From positions 295,980 through 349,556 of the forward strand of contig JBNGIQ010009448.1 in the NCBI GenBank assembly GCA_049999765.1: 53,577 nucleotides of DNA, written 5' to 3'. The stretch comes from Phaeoceros laevis. Its lineage: Eukaryota > Anthocerotophyta > Anthocerotopsida > Notothyladales. A program made the translations under genes and the position numbers. Of the stretch, positions 10,911-21,100 are shown in pieces (position 1 is the first letter of the stretch; every line of letters begins with the position of its first letter). The notes beneath the pieces were generated by a model. It did no database searches. It had not been told where the DNA came from and saw only the letters and a list, made by a program, of their open reading frames with translations.

Positions 10911-11844
10911 GGAAAATGGCAGCGACCTCGTCTTGTTGTAGGATGTGGGCAGCTGTGAACTCTGTAGTTCTATGGTGCTAAGAGTAGGTTAGAATAATTT
11001 GTCCAGAACAAATCTTGTGACGTGAGTTCCAAGAGGCGACTCCTCAAGCTGATGTAGAAACTGTTTTTACATTGAATGTGGCTGGTATTTATCTGGATAT
11101 CAGAATATCATTGGATTCAGCAATCTGGATTCGGGATTGTCGAAAGCCGTGCGAAATGGGGAATCGGAATGGAGCCCTTGTGTCAACGTTCGGGTTGCGT
11201 TTCTTACGTTGCCTGCTTCGTGTTTCTGGCTGTGTATACACTAAGTATCACACTAGAACATATTTAGGGTGGCATATGTGTATACACTAAGTATCACACT
11301 AGAACATATTTAGGGTGGCATAGGGTGGCATAGGAACATCGACAAATTCCTAAACTTTCTCTTCTTAATACATGTCCTCTTAATCACCAAGAACGAATCG
11401 CGCAAGCCTTCCCTTCCTCCTCGCAAGTTTCCTTCCCTTCCTCACTCGCCTTTCCTTCCCTTCCTCCTCTCTCACCTTTCCTTCCCTTCCTCACGCTCTC
11501 TCCCCTCACCCCTCACTTCAAATCTTGCTTACTTTTTCATTAATACAATTCTTACATTCTATTAGTGAAATCACTAGTGAAATCACAGAGGACTTATATT
11601 GATAGCCTTGCTTACTTTTTCTTTGATACAGCATTTATATTCTATGAGTAGATTTTTTAATATAAGGACCAATATTTTATTTTCAATAATTATTACACTT
11701 TTCATATTATAAATAAAAAAATTCAATTACCTAGTTCCATATGATAAATAATGTTAGAAAGTAATGTAACATGACCTGAAGTGTCACAAATCATTATGAA
11801 AGAAACATCATTATGAAAGAATGAAAGAATGGACGAAGTTTCTG
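10911..11844. other. intergenic, increasingly AT-rich
   Basis: TSPO 3' region, a perfect 46-bp tandem repeat (listed), a pyrimidine-rich tract around 11400-11510 built from TTCCCTTCCTC-like units, then AT-rich DNA. No coding sequence recognised. Confidence 0.5.
11231..11332. repeat. perfect tandem repeat, 2 x 46 bp plus a partial third unit
   Basis: Units 11231-11276 and 11277-11322 are identical, beginning TGTGTATACACTAAGTATCA. The unit's last ten bases (GGGTGGCATA) are then repeated at 11323-11332. Confidence 0.92.
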
Positions 11845-12360
11845 CTATGGCGGTGCTGGACATGCATTCTCTGATTGTTGGGTGTATGTATATGTTAGAC
11901 GACATCCATTAGTTTCGATTACTGCAGATCGACTTTTTCTACATACTTGCAAAACTTTTTCTCTACAAAACTCAAGGCAAGCTCTACATTTTTCTTTTGA
12001 CATAAAAGTTTGCTTCCTCCCCACTGATTGCTCTAGATTGTACATTCGTATTCCAAGACACGAAGCTTGCCCAGAAATTATCACATTACCATCTTGTGTT
12101 TGTATGATCGCTTTGCTGACAGGATGAGCCTCAACTGCATTCATAACTAAATTATTTAAGAAAACTAACAAATTGATGTATCCTGGGTCAAAATCAGCAA
12201 ATTCTTGAGTTCCACATCTTATGAATTCTTCCATATTCCCCAATTCTTCCAAGGCCATGTTGTACATAACTGATGCACTAAACAATCCCAACAATAAAAC
12301 AACTCTTTTGAGCCTCAAAGATGTGACCATCATTATAAACATGTGCAGCTCTCCAAGCAT
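11845..12360 (-). CDS. small secreted protein with a DUF26 / Gnk2-like domain
   Basis: One frame of 171 residues. A signal peptide is likely: the LRLKRVVLLLGLFSA core sits at about residues 16-30, so the true start may be any of the Mets at 1, 7, 10 or 11. The mature part resembles one DUF26 (stress-antifungal, ginkbilobin-2-like) domain: an early Cys in RCGTQEFADFDPGYINLL, then NLVMNAVEAHP, then the cysteine block EKCRACLEFC, and a closing GCRLTYTY. In the usual C-x8-C-x2-C motif the first Cys would fall near EQS; here it is Ser, with an extra Cys 13 residues upstream, so the disulfide pattern may differ. Members are apoplastic, some binding mannose and antifungal, others ectodomains of receptor-like kinases. 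No kinase exon is seen. Surrounding DNA is AT-rich and otherwise empty. Confidence 0.6.
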   Translation of the reverse strand: MLGELHMFIMMVTSLRLKRVVLLLGLFSASVMYNMALEELGNMEEFIRCGTQEFADFDPGYINLLVFLNNLVMNAVEAHPVSKAIIQTQDGNVIISGQASCLGIRMYNLEQSVGRKQTFMSKEKCRACLEFCREKVLQVCRKSRSAVIETNGCRLTYTYTQQSENACPAPP

Positions 12361-13200
12361 TTAAAGTTTAAACACTAACATATTTCGGTTTAACCTTCTT
12401 AGAACTAAAATATTACTCATATAAATACCAATGATAAGGATATTATTTGCTTGTTTTTATAATCTAATATTCTCACTATATAATATTATATATGATGGAT
12501 AATTTGCTAGAATAGCAACAATTGACACGGTATTTATTTAGAATTCATCAATATCAATTGACTTCCACCATATAGGACACTATGAATGATGTGCTTGGCA
12601 AGGTACTTGAACCTTGTATTCTCAACTTACTTGGATTATCAATACCATGTGCCGAAGCATAACATAATTCAACCACTTGCCTAAGGATGTTTAACTAATT
12701 TCTGGTGGTATGCTTATGTTGACATGATATTGTGTTAAAAATTCAATAAGCAATACAAAAATGTTGGAGGTAGATTACTAATTTTCAGGTAAACTGTCTT
12801 TTCTAATAAATTGATTAAATGTACTAGGATTGGGGTTTAATGTTTGGACTTAAAGATGGTCCAAAAACAAATTGTCCAACCAAAAGTTGGTGGAAATTAG
12901 GAAAAACAGAAAGGAATGGAAAAGGGAAAACTAACAGAACTGCAATCTTAGTAGCATTTTAAGAACTGCAATCTTAGTAGCATTTTAAGATCGATCTCAT
13001 AGCCTAAGGCAGTTTAGGATTGAGGTAGCAACCTTGTACGAAGTGCGTCAGTTGCGAAACATGAACAGTGGAGAATTTTAAGAGCTTGGAGTGGAAACTT
13101 GCCACCCTCAAAATACGATGAATGAGGACACCAGTGGCATGTGGTAACCGAGACTCGAGGAGGCCAAGTCCTCCTCAAGCTCTCAAGCCGGCCTTAGGTA
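12361..13200. other. AT-rich intergenic DNA upstream of beta-amylase
   Basis: No ORF of interest. A short direct duplication, AAGAACTGCAATCTTAGTAG, is repeated near 12936-12990. The last about 100 bases before 13200 are less AT-rich and probably hold the proximal promoter. Confidence 0.45.
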
Positions 13201-13201
13201 C

Positions 13202-13208
13202 TATATAA
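13202..13208 (+). promoter_or_regulatory. TATA box of the beta-amylase gene
   Basis: TATATAA lies about 97 bases before the start codon at 13305. With a usual spacing of 25-35 bases the transcription start would fall near 13230-13240, inside the palindrome that begins one base after the TATA box. Confidence 0.6.
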
Positions 13209-13209
13209 G

Positions 13210-13241
13210 CATGTCGGTGTGCACATGTGCACACCGACATG
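13210..13241. repeat. perfect 32-bp palindrome beside the TATA box
   Basis: Every base of 13210-13225 pairs with 13226-13241; the half-site starts CATGTCGGTGTGCACA. The centre is an NsiI-like CACATGTG core (E-box CANNTG type). A further GTGCACAT copy follows directly. It could be a dimeric transcription-factor site or an RNA hairpin at the 5' end of the transcript. Confidence 0.9.
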
Positions 13242-13304
13242 TGCACATATGCACACCCAGAAACTGTACAGTTTCTCTTCCGTTATCTGAACTAGCCTCT
13301 CGCC

Positions 13305-15024
13305 ATGGACAGCCTTTGCTCCTCGCTGCGAAGGGTACCGGCACCAAGTCTTGCAGGTGGGCGGCTGCCAGACTTGGTGCCCCTTCGTTCTAGATCTCTC
13401 GTTCCAATTGCAATTTTCCCACAGCTGCAGCAAATTCGACCAAATTTCGGGTCCCAGATCGAGTGGAACCGAATGAAATGCGGGACTGTAATCGTTCCAT
13501 CTGCTTATGCGCCATCTCTCTTCCGTGGTAGCTCCCCGCAAGATGGGTTAACGTTGGAGCAGGTGTGTTTCCACGACCCAGGCACGTCGTTGTCGTCGTC
13601 GACCAGCTGCAGGAATGGAGTCCCGGTCTTCGTCATGTTGCCTCTCGACACCGTCCACCTGAACAGCACTTTGAACACGCGCATCCCTCTGGACTCGAAC
13701 TTCCAGGCTCTCAAAGCTGCAGGCGTGGAAGGAATCATGACGGACGTGTGGTGGGGAGTCGTGGAGAAGGACGCTCCTGGCCACTACAACTGGTTTGCGT
13801 ACAGGAAGCTGTTCAATCTTGCCAAGAAGCACGGGCTCAAGGTGCAGGCGGTGATGTCGTTCCATCAGTGCGGCGGGAACGTCGGCGACAACTGCTTCAT
13901 CCCCTTACCTCGCTGGGCCATCGCCGAGATCGACAAGAACCCCGACATCGTCTACACCGACAGATCAAGGAGCCGGAACTACGAGTACCTCTCTCTGGGC
14001 TGCGACGATCTTCCCGTGCTGCAAGGCCGATCGCCGGTGCAAGCCTACGCCGACTTTATGGCAAGCTTCCGCAAAACCTTCCAAGATCTTCTCGGCGACG
14101 TCATCGTTGTAAGCTTCCTCTGCGCAACCTTTGTCTTCCCTTCCTTCACACCGTCCAAGCTTCGTTACGATTCTGATCCGCTTGCGCGTGCAGGAAATCC
14201 AAGTCGGAATGGGTCCGGCAGGAGAGCTCCGGTACCCCGCTTACCCTCAAGGCGAGGGGCGATGGAGCTTCCCAGGAATCGGCGAGTTCCAATGCTACGA
14301 CAGGTTCATGATGTCGAGCTTGCAGGCTGCCGCCGCCGCTGCAGGCAGACCCGAATGGGGCTACGCAGGCCCTCACGACGCAGGAACCTACAACCAGTTG
14401 CCGCAAGACACCGGATTCTTCCACAACGACGGCTCCTGGACGACGCCCTACGGCCATTTCTTCCTCGACTGGTACTCGGGCATGCTCATCGGGCATGGCG
14501 ACCGCGTCCTGTCCGCCGCTCGAGCCGTGTTCGCAGGCACCGGAGCTCACATCTCTGGAAAAGTCGCCGGCGTGCACTGGCACTACGGGTCGCGATCTCA
14601 CGCTGCCGAGCTCACCGCCGGTTATTACAACACCAGAAGCAGAGACGGGTACCGCCCCGTCGCGGAGATGTTCGCGCGGCACGGAGCTGGGCTGAACTTC
14701 ACCTGCGTCGAGATGCGGGACACGGACCAGCCGGCGCATTTGCAGTGCGGCCCTGAAGGCTTGCTGCGCCAGGTCGCAGCTGCTGCGGAGATGGCGGGAC
14801 TTGAGGTTTCCGGGGAAAACGCGTTGCCCAGGTTCGATCAGGACGGGTACGATCACATTGTGTGGAACGCGGTGCATCGCGGCACTGGCGCGACTATGCG
14901 ATGCTTCACTTTCCTGCGCATGTGTGAGGAGCTCTTCCAGCACGAGAATTGGCACGCTTTCGCTGCCTTCGTAAAACACATGCAGCATGTAGAAAAACGT
15001 CCCACGAGTTGGCGAAAGCCATGA
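13305..15024 (+). CDS. plastid-type beta-amylase (glycoside hydrolase family 14)
   Basis: Two exons, 13305-14108 and 14194-15024, with a GT-AG intron of 85 bases; 544 residues. Residues 1 to about 95 look like a plastid transit region (Ser/Arg/Leu-rich). The catalytic TIM barrel follows: VFVMLPLDTV, GVEGIMTDVWWGVVE, the flexible-loop motif CGGNVGD, and the first catalytic Glu in GMGPAGELRYP right after the splice junction. The inner-loop segment FTCVEMRD and the second catalytic Glu in SGENALPRFD are also present. Beta-amylase releases beta-maltose from non-reducing ends of alpha-1,4-glucans during starch breakdown. Because loop and catalytic residues are intact, it should be active, unlike the inactive BAM4/BAM9 types. 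It resembles plastid BAM1/BAM3. Promoter features are described separately. It converges on the VOC gene, 255 bases away. Confidence 0.95.
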
Positions 15025-15279
15025 CTGATTGAAATGTTAATTACAGCATCTGTTCTTGTTGCGTCAACAAACGCAACGCCTTCCTCTTTTTAAGCGTTTC
15101 AACCTGCACAAAAACGATTGGCAATGACTCCGCCAAGTTATGAAGCAAATTGCTCTTCTCATCTTTCATACCAGTATGGACTATGAACAGTCTCCGTGCA
15201 CGAAAAATACAGTATCGTTCGGTCTCTCCTCCTTGAGCAATTTACAAGTTCTTCGTTTCTTGTACATATATTTTGCAGG

Positions 15280-16122
15280 TCAGCACGCTAGCTGGTGTGT
15301 CTCAGGAGGCCAGTCCGCCAGCTCCAAACCATTGCCTGTTCCAACACTTGTTAGCAACCAGAAGTTTGTTGCAATGACATATCCCAGCAAACATACTCCA
15401 CAACTAAGGTACTTGAACATTGGCCACAGAAGCATAAGCAAACATGTTGAGAGAAAGAGACTTACCGTCGGGGTCGAAAAAAAACACTTGCCTCACTTTA
15501 CCACCTAGCAGGAACTTCTCAAAATACGGTATCTTCTTTTCCTGTGACCCTCTCCTGGTCAGTTCCAGCAAAACAGGAAGTCCCCCTCCAGAATAGGGTT
15601 CAGGAGACCTACAGGTTCACTCACCTTCAAGACTTGGATGGCACCAGGGTAGTCCGTAATGCTGAAGCACAAGTGATGTCCATTCGGTAGGGCACTCTCT
15701 TCTTTCCTGCACGCACATGTGTCTCAGCTTGATTAGGAGAAAGATGTCAGAAAGTTTAAAATCCGTGTAGCCTGATTGATCACTTCCTTGCCTTGCAAGC
15801 TCCACAGCACTGAAAGGGCTCTCTGGCAAGCAAGTTTTGGTGTCGCGTTGGATGATGTGCAACGCGTATGAGGGTGGGAGTCTCAGCCACACCACCTTCA
15901 AACCGAAGTCCGGTGTCTCAATTTTTTCGAACCCAAACACCTGCCAACTTCATGATCTTTCTTCAGACAAATCGCAGGTAACTCAACACAAGCACATCGG
16001 CAAAGGTCTTAGTAGCTCAGCGGAAATGGCCGCCGCACCTCCTGGTAAAACTTCACGAGCCGTTCCACATCGTCTGTCTCTCGAGCCACGTGATGAAGGT
16101 GCACACCTGCGAACGAAGCCAT
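15280..16122 (-). CDS. VOC / glyoxalase I-like protein, five exons
   Basis: Exons in gene order 16039-16122, 15792-15940, 15625-15706, 15466-15541, 15280-15335; 447 nt, 148 residues. Phases agree at every junction. The product has paired beta-alpha-beta-beta-beta modules of the vicinal oxygen chelate fold: GVHLHHVARETDDVERLVKFYQ, then FGFEKIETPDF and VVWLRLPPSYALHIIQRD, then NGHHLCFSI, then GKVRQVFFFDPDGNGLEL. Candidate metal ligands are the His residues in HHV, HII and GHH and the Glu in GLEL. It matches the plant 'glyoxalase I family' proteins rather than true lactoylglutathione lyase, so substrate is unknown. Intron 2 appears to use a GC donor (GCAAGG after 15792), as no GT donor keeps the frame. 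An in-frame Met at 16221 could add 33 residues. Confidence 0.85.
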
Positions 16123-17239
16123 CCCGCCACAGGTGACTCCTACCAATGCCGATACACGAGCCCTTCCTTCCCTCTCTCTTTCGTTGTGACCTGCTGACAC
16201 CGGCAGAAAAGACAGAGCCAAGTGTTACCACGCCCACCAGACACGTAGTGTATGGAGGAGAACCCCTCGTTAACCTCTCCCGAAGTCCTCATTTCGAGAA
16301 AAAAGGCCTAGGGAGTTGTATCTGATGTAGTCTAATCCTGTCGACGATCGTCGATCGAAACCACACTATGCCTCTTGGCTAAGAAGCGTCTGTACTTGCG
16401 CAAAGGTCTGCAGCTTCTTCAGTGCAAAAACAGGGGTAGCGCTGTGGTGGTGGAGCTTGGGAATGCACTATCCCCAGCTACTCATTTCAGGACTTGAAGC
16501 TCCTGAAACCAGCTCCGGCCATCGGCAGTGCGGCTTTGGCAGGGCTCTGAGGAGGAGGAAGAGGAGCTTAGTACACGTGTAGGGCCGAACTGACAAACTG
16601 AGAAGAACTGACAGACTCAGGCCCTTCAAGTCTCTATCAGAACAATTCATACTCCTTGCGAACCCACACACAAATGTTCAAAGCAAGCATTAGGCTCTGG
16701 GGCAGGTAAAATCTGGGTGGAGCAGCACAGATGATGCTTCAGAAATACCTGCAGCACTTGATATCGGTTGTGAGAGTACTCTCCATGGGCAGTGCATTCT
16801 CAAGGTCCACTACCACCGTGTCACCAGCTCGAGCAATGTCACCTAGTGCCCGTTAAAGCAGTTATGCTGTTCTCCAGACTTGCTTGCAATCTGGTGTTTC
16901 AACAGTACGTCCTCCGCACTAGTACTCCACCTGGCCAGGAGCAGTAATGCACCGAGCTTCCCCTCCCTGAGGACCAACGCCACACAGACTCAGCTTGTAC
17001 TACTTCAGTCATGATCGTACATTTGCGGGGCTTGCTTAATTATTGGGTCCTTTTCTATCCCTTATGTTTTGCCAGCAATGTACTTCTCATGTACTGCCGC
17101 TGCTGTTGCACCAGCTGGCGCCTCAACCACAGGGCTTCAATGAGAGTCTCTAGCCATGACGCGCAGATGTTGGTGCAGCTGCACGGCGGTAACACACTCC
17201 CACCGTCTGTCCGGTTTCTCCCACAGCGTGCTTCGCCCA

Positions 17240-17479
17240 GCGCTTCTCCCACCTCCCTTCTCCCACCGTTTCTACCACCGTTTCTACCACCGTTTCTCCC
17301 ACCGTTTCCTCCCGCTTCTTCCACCGCTTCTTCCACCGCTTCTCCCACCGCTTCTCCCACCGCTTCTCCCACCGCTTCTNNNNNNNNNNCCCACCGCTTC
17401 TCCCACCGCTTCTCCCACCGCTTCTCCCACCGCTTCGCTCGCCGCTTCTCCCACCGCTTCGCTCGCCGCTTCTCCCACC
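17240..17479. repeat. 12-bp minisatellite (CCCACCGCTTCT)n
   Basis: About 20 units with variants (CTACCACCGTTT, CTTCCACCGCTT, CGCTCGCCGCTT). The 10-N gap at 17380-17389 lies inside. Because 12 is divisible by three, long ORFs open on both strands; these are shadows of the repeat. Confidence 0.95.
17380..17389. other. assembly gap of 10 N in the minisatellite
   Basis: Ten N in the middle of a near-perfect 12-bp array; the array is probably collapsed and its real length unknown. Confidence 0.99.
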
Positions 17480-18190
17480 TCCCTTCCTGCCGCCCACACC
17501 ACACTCACGACCCCTTTTTTGTTCTCTTCTCAACACGCATCTGGATGCCAAATGCCGGCCATGTCTGGCTCGGAATTTCACGATGCACCGCTACTTCGTC
17601 TGACGTGGTTTAAGAGTTTCTAATGTGTACTTTTTTTTTTAGGTTAAGGTGCGTATGCTTAGATGTAGTATGCTCAGAAATCGTGCAAATTGATAACGCA
17701 TTGTCGCATACACAACGTGTAGATTTCTTCAAAGCCAGCTGCAAAACAAGCCCGCCGAACTACAACAAATTTTCACCGTCACCAATGGAATGTAGAATGA
17801 TCTCAGCAGCAACTTCGCTGCCAGTCCCGAGTATAATCAAAATTTTGAAATTTTGACAAAAATTTCCCAATCCCCTACTTTTCATGCGGCAGGGTAACAA
17901 TTCTACTAGTAATGACAAAGAAAACACACGCCCTTGACAATACAGGCCTGTGTTCACCAATCTAATGTACAAGGGCTGAGCAGGAATGTGCAGTTGTCTT
18001 CCCTGCACACTCGCACATCTCAGCCAGATTACACAGCAAGCTCTACCACTGGTCGTCACTGCAGTGTTCCGTCATACCATTGGTGGAGTCTGTTGTGTGA
18101 GTGCCGCTAGCAATAAATCTCAGTTCAGATTGTACAGCTTCGTTTCAGCAATTATACAACTTCCTGGCCTACCTAAATGACATGAGGGTT

Positions 18191-21100
18191 TCAAAGATTG
18201 TACCGCAGCAGGCCATCCGGCAAAGTAGATGGAAATGGTAGCACAGCAACATATCTCTGGGGCAGCGCCTTTATGGTGCCCTGTGAAGGAAGGACGGCAG
18301 CTGCAGCCAGCTGCAAGTCTCGTAACTCCCTCCAGTTCTTGCCTTCCTTGCCTCCTGTTCCTGCATCCAGCGCCTCCACACTGAATTGAGGGCCGTGGTG
18401 TCGAGCGAGCCTGTTTCCAATGGCCAACTTGTCCAAATCGTGCATGTCCCTGTAGAGTTCCAAAGCGGATGGGGAGCTTTCCATCCTGAAATGAAAAACC
18501 CAGGCATCAGTTTCAAGCACGGAACAAGCTCCCATACACGCAACAACAATGCTACTAAAAAAGCAACTACAGGCTATCATGATGTGTATGGAGGGTGCTA
18601 TGTACCTTGACAAATCATCATTGAATCGCTTCATGGTTTGCCTGACGCTTTCCATAAAACTGGGTGGTAATGACAGAGTAGTGGTGGTTGCAACCAATGC
18701 CAAGCTGAGTGGCAGTCACCAGAAATCTTGTTAATCACAGTCCCCCACATCACCAAAAAAGAGAATACATCCTTCCATGACAAGCTAAGTCACAGATCCA
18801 TGAAAGAGTAGAAAAGCTATCCATCACAAAGTTACCTGTCTGTAGCATCTGCCCTCCCATCCACAATATCCATCTCTGCTTCAACCTTGTCATTCGCCAA
18901 TGCAGTTTCAGTACAGTCGGTAGCTTTGTCCTTAAGCTCATTTGCTATCTCGTGCTTGGGGTCATTGTCCGTCTCATCAGGCTGCTTATCCTGCATTCCT
19001 CCCTTTTCCTCATCTGACTTCTCTACTCCCTTTTCCTCAGAGACCTCCCTGCGTAGATATCCTTGGTTCTCAGCCCCATTCACCAGTCTACAGGCCTCGC
19101 TCAACACCATCTTAGACAGCACAAAAGTTGCACCCTTCCGGTCATCATCAGTCTTGGCTTGCATCCAAATCACAGGCAAAGCTGGTACTATCTGCTGACA
19201 CAACTGTGTTGTTAAACGAAGCCGCTGCTTGGCTCTTGTTATAACTAACACAGACGGATCAATGTTGTCCATTGAATCATCCACTTGCACTTCCTGAAAA
19301 CAACGATTTTTTCATTAGGCAACATAGAAATGCAAACCACTGCTTCCAACCTATACAACCATCTTAGCTGACAACTGCACCTAAATACATAGACGTAAGG
19401 GCCTGTGTAGACTGCTCACTAAGGCATACAAGGATCTACAAGTATAATTATCACAATTTCTTAGTAACGAATGTCTGATCAATCAGGCTTGATAATTGTA
19501 CCTTCTCTGGGATCCGATTCGCTCCAGCTGCCCACAGAACTTCGGACCCACTGTACCCAAAGAACCAAACAGGTTAATCACAGAAGCTGATATAGAAACC
19601 ACCATGAAAAACCGAATTCATCAGTAAAAAAGCTAGAACAAACCTAATTGTAGGAAGCTCAAACAGAGATTGAGTTATCGCCTCTCTCCACGGCACAAGT
19701 GGCACATGCACTTTTTTTCGCTTCTTTGGAGGGGATGCTGTTTGAGTACTCAAACCAGATATAGAGCCTAAATCCTGTTGTAACACTTGCTGATGTTGTG
19801 GCATCACTCTGTCACCACCACTAGAAGCCATGGGTATACTCGATGAGGGAAGTCCACCATTGACAGTTTGAGTAACTGCGAGGGCAGCCTTGGGATCATT
19901 GACTTTCTGGAATGACTGACTACCAAATCTTGATGGCTGTCCTGGTCGATTGAACCAATGTCCAGCACCATTTAGCATACTTCCTTGTACTTGAAGCTGG
20001 CTCCTAGCAACAGCAGTCATATTGCCGTACATTGCAGCTACTTGTTGAGCAGATGCATTTCTTTCTGCTGCCATCTGAAGGAATCGATTATGGTGAGCTT
20101 GTGCCTGCGCCTGTGCCTGGGCCTGAGCATGAGCCTGGGCCTGCGCCAGTGCCTGACCTTGTACTTGGGCGTGTGCCTGGGCCTGAGCCTGCGCTAGGGC
20201 CTGAGCTTGGGCTTGGGCCTGGGCATGAGCCTGGGCCTGCAGTGCCTGACCTTGTACTTGGGCTTGGGCCTGAGCCTGTGCCAAGGCCTGAGCTTGGGCA
20301 TGAGCCTGCACCAGTGCCTGACCTTGTACTTGGGCCTGTGCCTGTGCCTGGGCCTGTGAGGCCTGTGCCTGTGAGGCCTGTGCCTGTGAGGCCTGTGCCT
20401 GGGCCTGTGCCTGTGCCTGGGCCTGTGCCAGGGCCTGGGCCTGAGCTTGGGCCTGAGCTTGGGCCTGCGCCTGCGCCTGGGCCTGAGCTTGGGCCTGTGC
20501 TTGGGCCTGCGCCTGTGCTTGGGCCTGTGCTTGGGCCTGCGCCTGTGCTTGAGCCTGCGCTTGTGCTTGGGCCTGCGCCTGTGCTTGGGCCTGCACCTGT
20601 GCTGCTTGAGCCTGTGCATGGGCCTGTGCCTGGGCCTGTGCCTGTGCCTGGGCCTGTGCCTGGGCTTGGGCCTGGGCCTGGGCCTGAGCCTGAGCCTGGG
20701 CTTGCGCCTGGGCCTGCACCTGGGCCTGCGCCTTTGCTTGAGCCTTCGCTTGCGCCTTCGCCTGTGCATGGACTTGAGCCTGCACCTGAGCCTGATTCTG
20801 GGCCTGAACCTGCTGGGACTGGACCTGGGCTTGAGCCTTTGCTTGGTGGGCCTGAGCATAAAGCATCTGTTCAGCCCGAATCTGTGAAGCCCTTGATGAG
20901 CTAGCTGCTGAAGTAGGCTGCTGAGCTGAGCGGACACTAGAGTGATCTGAGCTGACATGTGAAGTCTGGAACTGACTGGATTGTATACTGAGACCGTCTG
21001 GAGGCTCTACTGCCTGCTCCCTATCCTGGAAAGGAGCCCTGAACGATTGATCGGCTGAGGAAGAAGGTGCAGTTGAGACACTAAAAAGATCTTTCTGATT

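Larger units (their letters stand above)
16123..18190. other. intergenic, with a minisatellite and one exon-like patch
   Basis: No gene could be closed here. On the minus strand, about 16845-16750 reads as a plausible exon (GDIARAGDTVVVDLENALPM) with a GT donor next to 16750, and about 16460-16370 reads to a stop (PVFALKKLQTFAQVQTLLSQ). I could not join them into one gene and recognise no family. The minisatellite at 17240-17479 and a 10-N gap are listed separately. The part from about 17640 to 18190 is likely 3' flank of the large gene on the minus strand. Confidence 0.4.

Noticed and set aside
14146-14988. 280-residue minus-strand ORF opposite beta-amylase exon 2
   Set aside because: Shadow of a GC-rich, clearly conserved catalytic exon.
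17011-17623. Long ORFs on both strands over the 12-bp array
   Set aside because: The repeat length is divisible by three and lacks stops, so all frames open; there is no family resemblance and a gap lies within.
20032-20904. Plus-strand ORF of 290 residues rich in Pro, Gly, Glu
   Set aside because: It is antisense to the Gln-Ala coding repeat; a 6-bp unit without stops in any frame creates it.
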